Shown: positions 33,291 to 45,867, counted from the first letter of the stretch. The stretch is DNA of 64,000 nucleotides from Tamarix chinensis (GCA_030549775.1 CM060174.1:42546586-42610585), one strand, 5' to 3'. A program made the numbers and translations. Notes: generated by a model from the letters alone, not told the origin.

Positions 33291-35716
33291 CTTTTAGAAT
33301 TTTAATAAGCTTCTATTGCTGTAAAGAAGTAAGGTCACTACTACTGATGATAAGAAGAGTTTGATTATCCCTTAAGAAAGCATATTTTAGATTATTGGGT
33401 AAGGGTTTCAACTCTACTTCTATAGCTTTTTCTATAGAGTGTATGTGTTTATCTTTCATAATAGGTAATTCAACATGCTCCCTAATGTTAGTAGGATAAG
33501 CTCCAAAAGTAAAAACACATTCCTCTATTTCTTTATTCAATTCAAATTTTACAGTTAACTCTTTATAAATGTCTATTTCTATTGGCTTTGTTAGAATATC
33601 TTCTATCAGATTATCACTTATTAATTCACCAAAATTTTAAGATAGAGTGTCAATTACATCCACCTTAGAAATAGATTCATAATAAGCTAGATATCTCATG
33701 GAGTCATTAATATTAAAATGAATTGTTCCCCATCAAATTCCATAGTAAGAACCCCATTATACACATTAATTTTATTTTAAGAGGTTTTTAGAAATGGTAT
33801 TCCTAATAGAATAGTGATGTGGATCAAAGTGAGGGAAGCGATGATCGTGAATTTTTTTGGCTGATCTTCAATTGGGTTTGAAGTTGTAAAGAAAAACAAT
33901 GCACGGTTTTTGGTTGTGTTAATCTACGAAAGAAGGAGAAAGAATCTTCAACCAAGAACTTAATAGGACGGATGACTTTGGATGAATCGGTAGAAACATT
34001 CAAAGGCTTCTATTTAGGAGGTTACCCCAGCCAATTTCCTATCTAGAATTCAATCTCAAAAAAGAGAGGATACTCAAGTGTTAAAATTGTAGATTTTATT
34101 AATTGAACTTCAAAAGTGCCGTGTAAAATGACATAGGGGTATTTATAAGACTCTTAATCAACTAGTTAGTTGACTAAGTTAGTAGAAAACTAGTCGTTAG
34201 GAACCTTAACTCAAGCTAGCCTTAACCAACCTGAATTAACATCCTATAATCTCTAACCCTAGTTTTAATATCATTATTTAAATGATATTAATGAAAACCA
34301 TTACAAAGCATTACAACCGACTATGGTACATACATTAAATAAAAATAAAATCCTAACTTACATGAAATATATCCTAGGGTTTACAACAAGTCTAATATAA
34401 CTAATGAGATCACCATATCAAGCTTGTTGCGTTATCATCCCATATATGCCATAGCTTTGCATGCTTTGAATGCATTGTACACTTTAGGTATCTTCATGTA
34501 TTTTGACTTCTTCACCTTGCAAATATGTAACATACCTGCAAGAACATCTTAAAGTCTTTTCAATATCAATGATAGAAGTATTATCAAGAATGTTTAAGAT
34601 GATTGGCTCCATTATTAGAAATTTCAGTTCCTCATTATTTTGAGGATCACTAGATGCTCTTGGATCAAATAAGACAAGGGTTAGCAGATTCATCATCTTC
34701 TATGTCTAGAACATAAAAATCAATAGGAAAAACAAGTTCATTTAATTGAATTGTAACATCCTCAACCACCCCATGAGGACATTTGAAAGATCTATAAGCT
34801 AATAGGATCACAACACGGGTCTCTTTAAGGGTTCCTAGACTTAGGGCATTGAAAATAAATAAATGCATGACATTTATAAAGGCTCCTAAGTCTAACATGC
34901 ATTTTTTAAACCTCATGTTTCCAATTTTATAAGGAATGGTAAAAATACTAAGAACCTTACACGTAGGTAGGAGTTTCCTTTGTAAAATTAAAGAAACATT
35001 CTCCCTCATACTAACTTTTTCATCCTCTTTTGATATTTTCTTTTTAGTGCAAAAATATTTAAAAACTTTTCACACCTAGGCACTTGCTTTATTGCATCTA
35101 TTAATAGGATGTTTATCTCCACCTTCTGAAAAAATTTCTAGTGTCTCCTTTTCATGATATTACTTCTTACCCCTTAGCTAAATAGCTAGGAAAAGGATCT
35201 ATAGGTATATAAGGGTTAGGAGAACTTATTTTAGTTACCTTAAGAGGTTTTTCTTTGACTTCTTATATATTAGTTGATTCTTCCTCTTCTTGCTTTGTCC
35301 CTTGGTTATCCTTAAATTACTTTGGATTGTCTAATTGTATTCTCCGCTTAGTAGTGATAGTAGTCACGTTTTATCATTGATTCATTTCTATTTGGCTAGG
35401 TAAATTTAAAGAACTTTATGTTTGTAATTTACCTAGAGAATTTTAGGACTAACTCACCTTACTTTCTAAGCTCTTTAGCCCATTTATTATTTATTATTGA
35501 AATGAAAGAGTGCTAGTGGCTAAATATTTAACTATATCCTCTAATGACATTCCTCCAAATTATTATGGTATTGGTGGATGAGGAGGCTGTACAAATGACA
35601 GGTTTTGTCGGTTCTAGGGAAAATGATAGAATCACGGGGGTTGATTATATCCTTCTTGATTTTGGTATCATGGTTGTCTTTGATTATTTCCATACCTTAT
35701 GTTGGGATGATCCCTA
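33290..35716 (-). pseudogene. Athila/Tat-like Ty3/gypsy element C: protease to RT start (left part)
   Basis: Minus-strand blocks from right to left: RDHPNIRYGNNQ and a QPPHPPIP-type linker (end of gag), KLLPTCKVLSIFTIPYKIGN and CMLDLGAFINVM (protease; DLGA where the family has DLGASINVM), GVVEDVTIQLNELVFPIDFYVLD. Further left are KPLPNNLKYAFLRDNQTLLIISSSDL, the family signature just before RT. The RT itself is not found, so the element is truncated near 33290. It continues on the other side of element B at 42806. Confidence 0.78.
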
Positions 35717-36446
35717 TGATGAAGGAGCATATCAATCTTAATCTCAATCTCACTATTCTAAGGATGAAGAATAAGAATTAGCATACTTAGAGATGGAACC
35801 AATTATTATTGAAAATCCTCATGCTTCTAATGCTTTATCAAGTAACTCTTGTAGTTATTATATATGTTTGCAAGAAGATCAAGCTATTAAAGATATTTGA
35901 TATACAAAAAATTGATATTACAAAGATGGATTACAAATTTTCATGGAAGACAAGGCTATAAGACATGAAGTTTGATTACAAAATTGATATACTTTGTAAT
36001 GCTTGTAAATTGTCATTATAATTACTATATATATATATATATATTAGTACCATGCATGAGGTTAACTTTTGTTAATGAGGCTGGTTATGTGGTCTTATTA
36101 ATAAAATATCCGCATTTGTTTATGTATATTTATACCTTGTGCGTTGAAGGAATGAATAGAATAAACATAATTTGAGTTTTTAAAATTGAAACAAAGAGAG
36201 TGTATGATCTTCTTCTTCTCTTATTCTTCAAAAGTGAGTCTTAGAGATTTGTAGCATGTTATTTGGAGAAATAGGATATTTCTCTATTGAAGGTAATTGA
36301 TATTGGATGAGATCAACACCAAAACACCGAAGTAATTGAGTTCAACAAAATCAAGTCGAAGTGCAAGTGTTTTGTGAAGATTTTGCAACGTGTGGTCCAA
36401 AGGAAAAGTTCCTCATTTGTATAAGATTTTTTTTTTATGATATTGC
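35717..36446 (+). repeat. 5' LTR of element B
   Basis: TGATGAAGGAGCATATCAA.. to ..ATGATATTGCA. Contains an (AT)n run at 36026-36044 and TTCTTCTTCTCTT near 36210. It matches 42044-42805 along most of its length; about 70 bases before the end (36330-36410) are missing from the 3' LTR. Confidence 0.85.
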
Positions 36447-36455
36447 ACATAAAAT

Positions 36456-36467
36456 TTGGTATCAAAT
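36456..36467 (+). promoter_or_regulatory. Primer-binding site of element B
   Basis: TGGTATCAAATA, an initiator-Met type PBS with changes at its 3' side, nine bases after the LTR end. Confidence 0.65.
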
Positions 36468-37336
36468 ATGGACATTTGGAATCAAAATCACATGTGCAAC
36501 TTCAACACAAGATTTCAACAACAACAAATATCACCATTGAAGTTTTAGTAAAATTCTTGATTTTTCTTGATTGAATTCTTTAAATCTTGATGAATGTTTT
36601 TTGAATATTGATAGAATCTGCATGTTGTTACATGATATTTTCTTTAAATAGGGTAGTGGTGCATGAATCTTGAAAATATCTTGAAGGAAAGTGAAAAGGA
36701 GAATTAACATAATATAAGAAAAATTTGTGGTCAAACGATTTCAAGATTTATGTGCATGTAATGTGTGTCTTATTTTAGCATTCATAACATTCAAATTTGC
36801 ATGAAAGTAAGAATATTTAATATGTATCTTTTTCTAGTTGATCATGTGTGGTGATCAAAATTTAGAGATTTGATTAGTGAAGTTTGGAGTGAAACATTGG
36901 TTGGTTGATGTTGAGTTAATCGAGTAGTGTTTGTGCTTGTTGTTAGTCTTTAGATCGTGTGTTTGAAGTGTTGTGTTCTAATATAGTGTTTCATAATTGA
37001 GTAGAATAAGTGTATATTGTAATGGTGTCGTTCCATGCATCAAGTTACACTTAAACATTTGAATGCATGTATAAAATTTTGTGAAGGTTTTCAAATTTTA
37101 TGTTCATAAATTTACTAAATTCTATATCAAGAGCTTTTCAAGATAAGCATTAAGTGTACTCATTTTGTTGTGTGATTAATATATTTTATTTCTTCTTGTG
37201 TGTTTGATTCATTAGAATCAAAATTTTGTGCAAGAATCAAACAAGAACTATAGGGTGACATTAAGTTGATTTAGTATTATCAACTTAAACCCTAAGTGAT
37301 ACTCAAGTGTGATTTAGTGTAGTGGTAATTGAAACC
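36468..37336 (+). other. Untranslated leader of element B
   Basis: About 870 bases between PBS and the gag start, AT-rich, without a recognisable frame. Confidence 0.6.
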
Positions 37337-38540
37337 ATGGAAGGGGAACAAAATTTTAAAATAATGTTTGAAGCTATCCAAAAACACTTAACAAATATAG
37401 ATGCCACTAATTCTCAACTTAGGCAAATTCCTATGATATAAACACAATTACAAAGATAAGAATCTATATTTGCTGAACAAGAATTGGTCTAAAATATCTA
37501 AGAACAAAGGAAGTTCCATGGAGACCGAATGGGGAGTGCCATAAAATCAACCAATACAAATGGTGAAAGGTATCTAAACTCATGAGTAAACCATGATGAA
37601 GAGTCAATAAGAAGTGGAAGTAACCAATAGTTCCATGACCATCAACCAAAGTATCATAAAAAAGAAGATAAGGGCATTAACTTTGATCATCCTGATTTTG
37701 ATGGTGAACTTGATATAAAATTATTTATTGAGTGCTTACATAAGGTGGAGACCATATTTGAATTCAAAGATTATCATGATGAGAAAAAAATTTTAAACTA
37801 GCTACTCTTAAGTTTAATAAGTTTGCTAGGATATGGTATGATAATTTTAAGATGACTGGGGAATGAGAAGGAAAATCAAAAATCAAATCTTGGGACAGAC
37901 TTAAAAATCATATAAGAAAGAAATTTATACGTAAATAGTATGAAAAAGATAATTATATTAGATTGAATACACGTATACAAGGACTTCCAAGTGTTGAAGA
38001 ATATATTTGGAAGTTTGAAAGATTAGCACTTATTTGTGATATCTATGAGAAAAAGGAACAAATATGTGCTATATTTTTAGGCAACCTTAACATGATGATT
38101 CGAGACAAATTTGAGACTTGTATTTATGATTTTTTTGATGGAATGATTAAGCTGTTCTTAAGATTTGAATAACAAATTATGTCCACTAAGCCTTATGCCA
38201 AGAAAATTACTTCATATACAAGGTATTACTCAACTACTCAAGCTACAAAGTATGGATTGGGTACTTCAACTTCTATACTTATTGATAAAAGCAAGGACCT
38301 TCTTGAGAGGAGAAAGGCAAGAATAATGTCCATGAAGTCTCTATAAGACAATGTTTCAAATGCTAAGGATTTGGAAACTTTGCTCATGAATGTCACAATC
38401 AGAGAGCATTATCCATATAAGAAATCAAAGCTATGGAGACTTGTGAAGAAGATTATGAATTCGAGACTATTGAGGAAATTTCTAGTGAATTAGAGTAGGA
38501 AGAAAATTCTTTTTATGTATTGGAAGGATTACTTCAAGTC
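37337..38540 (+). pseudogene. Element B gag
   Basis: Starts MEGEQNFKIMFEAIQKHLTN. The core includes FDHPDFDGELDIKLFIECLH, KVETIFEFKDYHDEKK, LPSVEEYIWKFERLALICD and FLGNLNMMIRDKFE, the common Ty3/gypsy gag pattern. A degenerate CCHC-like knuckle (QCFKC..GNFAHECHN read across frames) lies near 38350-38400. At least a dozen stops or frame changes are present. Confidence 0.75.
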
Positions 38541-38544
38541 TAAG

Positions 38545-39100
38545 CTAGTGAGTAACCTAATCGGTGAGAAAAGATATTTAAGACGAAAGGGAGAATAGGA
38601 GATACAATTTATCAAGTCATCATTGATAATGGATCTTTTATGAATATAGCTAATGAGAGAATGGTGAAGGATTTGGGATTGAAGAATACACCACATCCAA
38701 AGCCCTATTCTCTTCAATGGTTAAACAAGGATAAGAGAGTAAAGGCAGCTAAACAAACCCTAATCTCATTTCTAATTGGTAATTATCATGATGATGTATT
38801 ATGCGATGTTTTACCTATTGATGTATGTGAAATCTTATTAGGTAGACTATGGTAGTATGATATAAATGCTATTCATAATGGTATTATTAATGAATATTAT
38901 GAATATCTAGTTCAGAAGGATAAGAAAAAAACATCAACTTAAATATTCTAAATGTGATAATGAGAACATAGTTAAGAATAAAAAGATTTTATTCTTACAT
39001 GGAAAGGCTATAGTCAAATGTATTAAAGAAGAAGGAATTTTTTATGCTATGATTGTGGAGGAATCCCTGCAAGGGGAGATAATTAACAATAATTCTTAAT
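38545..39100 (+). pseudogene. Element B aspartic protease
   Basis: IIDNGSFMNIANERMVKDLG, KPYSLQWLNKDKRVKAAKQ, NYHDDVLCDVLPIDVCEILL and GRLW follow the usual retroviral-type protease order of this lineage. The active site reads D-N-G-S where D-G/T-G-S is normal. Open for 72 codons (38640-38855), broken elsewhere. Confidence 0.75.
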
Positions 39101-40790
39101 TAAAAGAACTTATTAATGAGTATCATGATGTTGTTCCTGATGAATTACCACCTGGATTACCACCTAAGAGAGGAATAGAGCATGCCATAAATTTAATTCT
39201 TGGTGTGTCTTTACCTAATGGACCTGCATATCGATGTTATCTAGAGGCGGCTAAGGAATTAGAGAAACAAATATAAGAACTTATAGGAAAAGGGTATATG
39301 AGGGAAATCATGAGTCTATGTTGTGTTCCCACATTACTTGTCCCTAAAAGGGATTGTATATGGTGCATGTGTATTAAGTCAAGAGCTTTGAACAATATAA
39401 CTATCAAATATAGATTTCCTATGCCAAGATTAGATGACATATTAGATGAGCTATGTGGTGTGTAGGCATTCTCTAAAATTAATCTAAAGAGTGTATATCA
39501 TCAAAGGAAAATGGATGAATGAAAAACTATATTCAAAATAAAATATGGTCTTTATGAATGGAATATGTTGCCTTTTGGTTTATATAATGCACCTAGGGCT
39601 GTAAATGAGCCGAGCCAGTTCGGTATTTGGCTCGGATCAACTCGTTCGTTTAGTTAAACGAGCCTAAAAGTGAGGCTCGGGCTCGACTCGTTTATTAAAT
39701 GAGCCGAGCCCAAACACGAAAAAGCTCAGCTTGGTTTATTTTTTGGCTTTGGCTCGTGAGATCGGCTCGGCTTGACTTGTTAAAAGATCGGTTTGGCTCG
39801 TTCGTTTAGTTAAATGAGACGAGCCCAAACATCATTTTAGGCTCGTTTAGTTAAACGAGCTGAACCCAAGCCTAGGGGTATTCAGCTCGGGTCGGGTCGT
39901 TTACAGCCCTAAATGCACCTAGTTCATTTATGATTCTAATGAATGAAGTTCTTTAACCTTTTCTTAGAAGTTTCCTTATGGCATACTTATATGATATACT
40001 TGTGTATAGTAGAAATGTGCATGATCATATTATTCATTTAAGGAAGTTATTTGATATGTTGAGGGAAACTAAACTCTATGGAAAAATGGAGAAATATGAT
40101 TTTATGCTTTTAAGTACTATTTTTCTTTGATATATTGTGAGTAGTGAAGGTATTAAAGTGGATCCCACTAAGATTAAAGCTATTAAAGATTAGAAAATAT
40201 CTAAAGATATTCATGAGGCGAGGAGTTTTTGTGGTTTAGCAAGTTTTTATAGAAAATTCATTAAGGATTTTTAAACAATTGCTACACTAATAACATAACT
40301 CATGAAGAAGGGTAAATTTAATTGGAGTGAGGATACAACTAAAACCTTCCAAACTTTAAAAAACAAGCTATGTAATGCACCTGTATTATCTTTACCTTAC
40401 TTTGAGAAATTATTTGTGGTTATGTGTGATGCAAGTGGGGTAGGGATATGAGGTGTACTCTCATAAAAAAATGGGCCATTACATTCTTTAGTGGGAAATT
40501 AAATGGGGAAAATTTGAATTTTCCAACATATGATAAAGAAATCTATGTCAGCATAAGAAGTCTAGAAACATGGAGCCATTTTTTGATACCTAAGTCTTTT
40601 GTTTTGCATTCGGACCATGCAAGTTTAAAAATATTTGCATGCGCAAAGGAAGATTAGTCCTAGGCATGCCAAATGGATTAGTTTATTAAAATCCTTCATG
40701 TTTTTTGTCAAATATTTTGATGGTAAAGAAAATGTCGAGGTAGATGCTTTATCTAGAAGATCCACGATATTAGTTATGTAGGACATTAAA
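39101..40790 (+). pseudogene. Element B reverse transcriptase and RNase H (split by a MITE)
   Basis: [65 protein letters not shown] and MLPFGLYNAP precede the MITE; PSSFMILMNEVL, LMAYLYDILVYS, VSSEGIKVDPTKIKAIK, ARSFCGLASFYRKFIKDF and [20 protein letters not shown] follow. The RT catalytic pair is Y-D. RNase H follows with FDGKENVEVDALSRRS at its end. Stops are scattered through. Confidence 0.8.
39594..39911. mobile_element. hAT MITE (318 bp) in RT of element B
   Basis: Perfect 12-bp terminal inverted repeats TAGGGCTGTAAA / TTTACAGCCCTA and an exact 8-bp target duplication AATGCACC (39586-39593, 39912-39919). The interior is made of GAGCCGAGC and CTCGGCTCG words and two fold-back TCGTTTAGTTAAACGA-type motifs (39646-39661 and about 39843-39858). 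Non-coding. A younger event than element B. Confidence 0.95.
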
Positions 40791-40899
40791 TTATTAGATT
40801 TTGAAATTTTAAAGGAATTTTATGCTAAATATAAAGATTTTGTTGACATCTATAATGTGTGTAAAAATAATAATAGTTGTGGTAATTTTGTGCTAAAAA

Positions 40900-42043
40900 A
40901 TGAATTTCTTTTCAAACTTAATAAATTGTGTATAACTCGTTCTAATGTACCAATTTACTTGTTAAAGAAGTGCATAAGAGGGGTATAACTGGACATTTTA
41001 GTGCTCATAAGACCATGAAAAAATTACAAGAAAACTTCTACTGGCCCTAAATGATAAAATTAGTACAAGCTATTATTAGGAGATGAGTGATTTATCAAAA
41101 GAGTAAAAGTTTCTTCCATAAAGGTTTGTATACTCCTTTATAAGTTCCTAATCAAACTTGGGAAAGTGTTAGTATGTATTTTATCTTGGATTTACCAAGG
41201 ACACAAAGGAGAAAGGATTCTATTCTGGTAGTAGTAGATAGTTTCTCTAAAATGGTGCATTTCATACCTTGTAATAGGATTGATAATGCAACTCATGTCA
41301 CAGATTTATATTTCCAAGAGATAGTAAGGTTACACGAAGTTCCCAAAAATATAGTGTTAGATAGAGATGTATAAATTTTAAGCTACTCATGGAAGACACT
41401 TTGCCATACGTTAGGTACTAAGTTATTGTTTAGTACTTCTCGTCATCCACAAATAGGTGATCAAACTAAAGTGACTAATAGAAATTTAAGAACTCTACTA
41501 CAAGGATTAGTCAATAAAAATACTAAGGATTGGGATATAAATCTGGCGTATGTTGAATTTGCTTATAATAGGAGTCATTCTAGTACAACTCATTCGTGTC
41601 ATTCTAAAGTTATCTATGGGGTTAATCCTTATTAACATATTGATATGTTGTCATTAAAAAGAGGAGATATTAAGAATAATGAATCCAAAGAAAGAATTGA
41701 ATTCTTTAAAAAACTTCATGAACAAATTAAAAATAATATAGAAAAATCTAATGCCAAATGCCAAACTCAAGCAAACAAAAATCGAATTCAAACGTGTTTT
41801 CACCAGGAGATTTGGTATGGTTGTAATTAAGAAAAGAAATATTTTCAAACTTAAGAAAAAAATAAACTTATGCTAAAAGCTAAAGGGCCATTTAAAAGCT
41901 TAAGAAAATCTATAAATAATGCATATGAACTAGAGTTACCAGAACACTATGTAGGAGTTTCTAGGACTTTCAACATTGGTAATTTATCTTCTTACTATAG
42001 TGATGCTAATTTGAGGGGAAAAATATTCTTCACAAGGGAAGAA
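40900..42043 (+). pseudogene. Element B integrase and C-terminus
   Basis: HHCC-like GITGHFSAHKTMKKLQENFYW, then [89 protein letters not shown] and GPFKSLRKSINNAYELELP. GVSRTFNIGNLSSYY and LRGKIFFTREE end at the 3' LTR. Of the catalytic triad, the first Asp is Tyr (MYFI for MDFI) and the Glu is Lys (TKVTNR for TEVVNR), so it is inactive. The C-terminal wording belongs to the Ty3/gypsy group ending in NVADLSPY. Confidence 0.82.
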
Positions 42044-42805
42044 TGATGCAGGATCATATCAAGCTCAATATCAATCTTACTCTTCTAAGGATCAAGGACA
42101 AGAATTAGCATACTTATTGATAGAACCCCTTCTTACTCTTCTAAGGATCAAGGACAAGAATTAGCATACTTATAGATAGAACCCCTTGATCTTAAAAATC
42201 CTAATGCTTCAAATGCTTAGTTAAGTAACTTTGACAGGTATTATATATGTTTGTACAAGGATCAAGCTATTTAATATCTTTGATATACAAGGTAATACCA
42301 TTATAATGACTACAAAGTTACATGGAAGATAAGGTTATAAGACATAATATTTGGTTACATATGTTAATTCAATATATTACATATTTAGAGGTTGTGTAGC
42401 TTTATAATTTTATTATATACTTTTTAATGCTTGTAAATTGTCATTGTAATTAATACACACACACACACACACAATGGGTTCACATTTGTTAATTAAGCCA
42501 GTTATATGGGCTTATTAATAAAAAGGTGTGCATGTTTCCATGTAAATATATACATTGTAAGTTGAAGGAATGAATAGAATGAAAATAATTTGAGTTTTAA
42601 AATTGACACAAAGAGAGAGTGTACGATCTTCTTCTTCTCTTCTTCTTCAAGGGTGATTCTTGGAGAGTTATAACATGTTCTTTAGAGAAATAGGATATTT
42701 CTCTATTGAAGGTAATTGATCTTGGATTAGATTAACATCAAATTACTGAAGCCAAGAAAAGTTATTAGTTTTTAGAAGATTATTTGTTGATGATCTTCTA
42801 TATCA
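42044..42805 (+). repeat. 3' LTR of element B
   Basis: TGATGCAGGATCATATCAA.. to ..CTTCTATATCA. It contains a tandem duplication of about 54 bp (CAAGGACAAGAATTAGCATA repeated, 42097-42185) and an (AC)n run at 42451-42472 where the 5' LTR has (AT)n. Confidence 0.82.
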
Positions 42806-43800
42806 CCCTCCATCTTGGGTTATAAGTTGGAGTATATGGATTTTAATTTGGGTTTCTTGGAAGTCTACCTATAGAATTAACTTGTTGCACTTCTTGAAAA
42901 GTGGGGCATTCATTGGTAACATAACCCACATATGAACAAATTCCACATACTTGAGTCGGCACTCCTCATTTTATTACCTTTTCAGCTAATATAGTTAAAT
43001 AATTTAGTTCTTCATTAAGTTCTATTATGCATATCTCCTTTACATGGTGTGATTAAGAGATATTATTTCTAGTACCAAAATATTGGGAATTAGATAACAT
43101 ATTAGATATTAGCCTTCTAGCCTTAGCTAGGGTGTTATCTACCAAGGCTCCACCATTAGTAGCTTCTATCATACTATAATCGATGGTCACTAGTCCTTCA
43201 TAAAATATTGTATTAATAATTGTTTTTAAATTTTATGGTTAGGACAACTACCACAAATTTTCATAGATATTTTCCAATATTCATGTAACGACTCCCCCCA
43301 TCCTGCCTAATACTATATTTTCCTTCAAATATTCATAGAATATCACCAGAAATTTATTTGGATCAGTAATGCAACTTGACCCAAAGGAGCTCGTGTCTTG
43401 AAAACCTATGAAAATAGGAAGCACAAGTATCAATCTAGGTCTAATATCACACTCATCATGTTTATCAAGATAATTAATGCCAAGGAGATAAGGATTAAAG
43501 TAGGAGCTACAAGCTCCTTTAAAGTTTGATTCACCATCGATTCTTCAATGATGTCCTCCAAATTATCTTAGATGCTCTCTTTAGATTATGATTAGCTATC
43601 ACTTAGAGGTAAAGGAATAATGCAAATATATTCTAGTCTCCTTCGAGTTTGGTTCGCTATTGGAGAGGAAGAATTAGGATCCACTGATTGAATGAACCGA
43701 TGTTTGTTTTCATGAGCAAATGTTTTCAAATGTGGATTCTAATGGACATGCACAAGAAGAGAAAAGTGATTTGTAATTATATGAATAGATAAATAGATAA
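42806..43800 (-). pseudogene. Athila/Tat-like element C: gag (right part)
   Basis: Minus-strand reading: degenerate gag core, then ARRLISNMLSNSQYFGTRNN, IELNEELNYLTILAEKV, and the single knuckle VCGICSYVGYVTNECPTFQE. VNSIGRLPRNPN and PYTPTYNPRWR follow at the junction with element B. The order matches Athila/Tat gag. The start is near 43650 (MANQTRRRLE-like). Broken by many stops. Confidence 0.75.
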
Positions 43801-43819
43801 ATAAAAATGATAATAGTGC

Positions 43820-43905
43820 CTCACTGTCCTTGCCTTGCCTAGCAACAACCCCCACCCTACCCCATCCCCATCGCTTTGCGCCTTAGGCATGTTGTTTCAA
43901 ACACT
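43820..43905. mobile_element. Mutator-like element fragment, copy 3 (right end)
   Basis: Ends CGCTTTGCGCCTTAGGCATG..TTTCAAACACT like the right TIR of 3673-4644. Only the terminal part is present. Confidence 0.55.
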
Positions 43906-44640
43906 GATCTCGTGGTTGAATCAAATCATACATCCTTTAGATATTCAACTACTAGCTGTGAATGCATGCGATAGATTTAATGTGAAGAAGTAAACCACAA
44001 ACTCATTAGCTTCTTTAAAATCTATTCTAGAAGCTCTCCACAACCACACTTTTGATATACACTTTGTTAATCCATTTTATCCAAATAATCTCTTTATGTT
44101 CAACTATCTACCAGAGGTATTTCCTAATCCTAATAGCTACTCTATTCCACTATACTAAATGACATTTTCCCAAGCTTCCTCTTTCATTTGGTAGGCATAT
44201 TTTCCCCCATGCTACCCATTCCCTGCTACCAGAACTCCCCAAACCAGTCCGACAAATAGTTTCAACTTCCTTCGAGACCTTCTTCAGGAGTGAAAAAACC
44301 TGAGCCCAAAAGTGATGAATCCCCATGAACATTAAATTAGTGAGGTGTAATTGTCAAGTATAGCTCAAGTGCTTATCTTTCTGGCACACTCTCTATACCA
44401 ACTTATCAATTAGGGGTTGATACTTCGGGATTGATAATGATGCAGTAGGGGGAGTTGGCCTTCGATAGATCCCATAATTTCAAGGAGTTGCCTAACAATA
44501 AGAATTAAAGTTGCTAGCACCCATATTTTAACAAAAATTCTATAGGTCCCAGTATGCTTGATTTTCATCCCACAACATCTATCATCATGAAAATACCTAA
44601 CCATGTATAAATACTTGCATTCATCCAAACCCAAATTTAA
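43906..44640 (-). pseudogene. LINE RT C-terminal fragment
   Basis: Minus-strand blocks: LEIMGSIEGQLP, YQPLIDKL, MGIHHFWAQVFSLLKKVSKE, CRTGLGSSGS, EWVAWGKICLPNERGSLG and a WIKWINKVYIKS-like stretch. These are the thumb and connection region of plant L1-type ORF2. The FADD box and zinc end are missing. Family as in the LINE at 54977-64000 but more decayed. Confidence 0.72.
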
Positions 44641-44649
44641 TGGTTATTC

Positions 44650-45867
44650 ATGACAACTTACCTGACTTTCAAAATAAATTTTACCAAACTAAGACGCATA
44701 ATCACATGGTTTCACATATTATTCACTTTTCCACCATATAACAAATTTTTTTCATAAAATGTCATTAACAATATGGATTATAAAGCAAGAAAAAATACTA
44801 GGTATGAGGTTTCATTCAATTTATGCATAGAATCCAAAGAATCCTAACCACAATATGTATCCTTACCTAAAATGTCATCAGTCTCTAAGCACATAAAATT
44901 TCAAGACTCCTCTAATACTACTAGAAAATGATCTAAAAACTAAGGATAAAACATGGTTAGAACTTAGTAAAATAGCCAAGGGAAAGTTAAGGAAAATGAG
45001 GATGGAAAATGAGAAAGGAAGAGGAGCAAAGAAGCGTCACCAAGATACATAAGGTTGAGAAACAAAAAGGAGGTGGTTTGTGTGGGAATGTGATGCACCA
45101 AGGGGTGTAGCTACATTAGAAAATCATGTAGCTATGGGTGGTTGTGTGGAGGGGTGATGCAAGATAGGGTGGTTTGGGTGAAGTCGTGGTGTACAAATGG
45201 GGATCTTGTATGGGCATTTGATATAATTAGAGGGTGGATATGCAAGGATGGAGTTGTTAGTGTACAAGAAAGTTGCTGAATGGTTAAAGGTTGTGTGTAG
45301 GATGGATGCAACTAAGTGTTGTTTGCCATTGGTTTATCAGGTAGGGGGGCTTGAGCAAAATTAGGTCGGACTAAGAATAAAACCTTGCTACATGAAAATG
45401 GCAGAGCTTTGAAAAAGTTGATGAGTAACAAAGCAGAGAATGGAGGGAGGGAGTCTGGGAGATTTTAAAAGAGGTGTAAACTTAATTAAGGAGTACAAGA
45501 GTAAGGGTATGTATATGGGTAAGAAGCATATGAAGGAAGCTGAAGGAGCAGAGTGTCTGGAATGAATTGATGAAGTATAGTTCATTGGCATAAAAATTGT
45601 TCAAGCAAGATAAGTAACTATAACGGAGTGGGATTGCAAAATAGGCTATGATTAAGGAGAAGTTTGGTCATAATGACCAACCAAATGAGCGAAAAAATTA
45701 TCTATGTGGTGGGGAGGAAGAAAAGAGAAAAAAAAAGGAAAAAGAAAGGGAAGAAACTTTTAAGTTTTAGGTTAAAGTTAGGTTTTAATTTAGGATAAAT
45801 TAATTAGGATAATATTAAAATTACTAATTTCTTGAGAATAAGGTTATGTTAAATTTGGTGTATTACA
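44650..45867 (-). repeat. Giant LTR, copy 5 (5' part only)
   Basis: Begins on the minus strand at 45867 with TGTAATACACCAAATTTAAC, then a polypyrimidine tract (45715-45760). TTAGGTAAGG (44861-44870) marks the same donor-like site as in copies 2 and 3, and GATGACATT before it echoes GGTGACGTT in copy 3. The 3' part with the array is absent; the boundary with the LINE is near 44645. Confidence 0.6.

Larger units (their letters stand above)
35717..42805 (+). mobile_element. Full-length Ty3/gypsy element B (7089 bp), inserted in element C
   Basis: Two LTRs (35717-36446, 42044-42805), a PBS (36456), gag, protease, RT, RNase H and integrase in Ty3/gypsy order on the plus strand. The flanks CCCTA (35712-35716) and CCCTC (42806-42810) are a near-perfect target duplication. 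The gag line of element C reads on across the insertion site when B is disregarded. The coding part carries numerous stops and lost catalytic residues, and RT contains a hAT MITE, so B is a dead copy of middle age. Confidence 0.88.

Noticed and set aside
35544..35741. 65-codon plus-strand frame as a gene
   Set aside because: It is antisense to the gag-protease linker of element C and runs into the LTR of element B.
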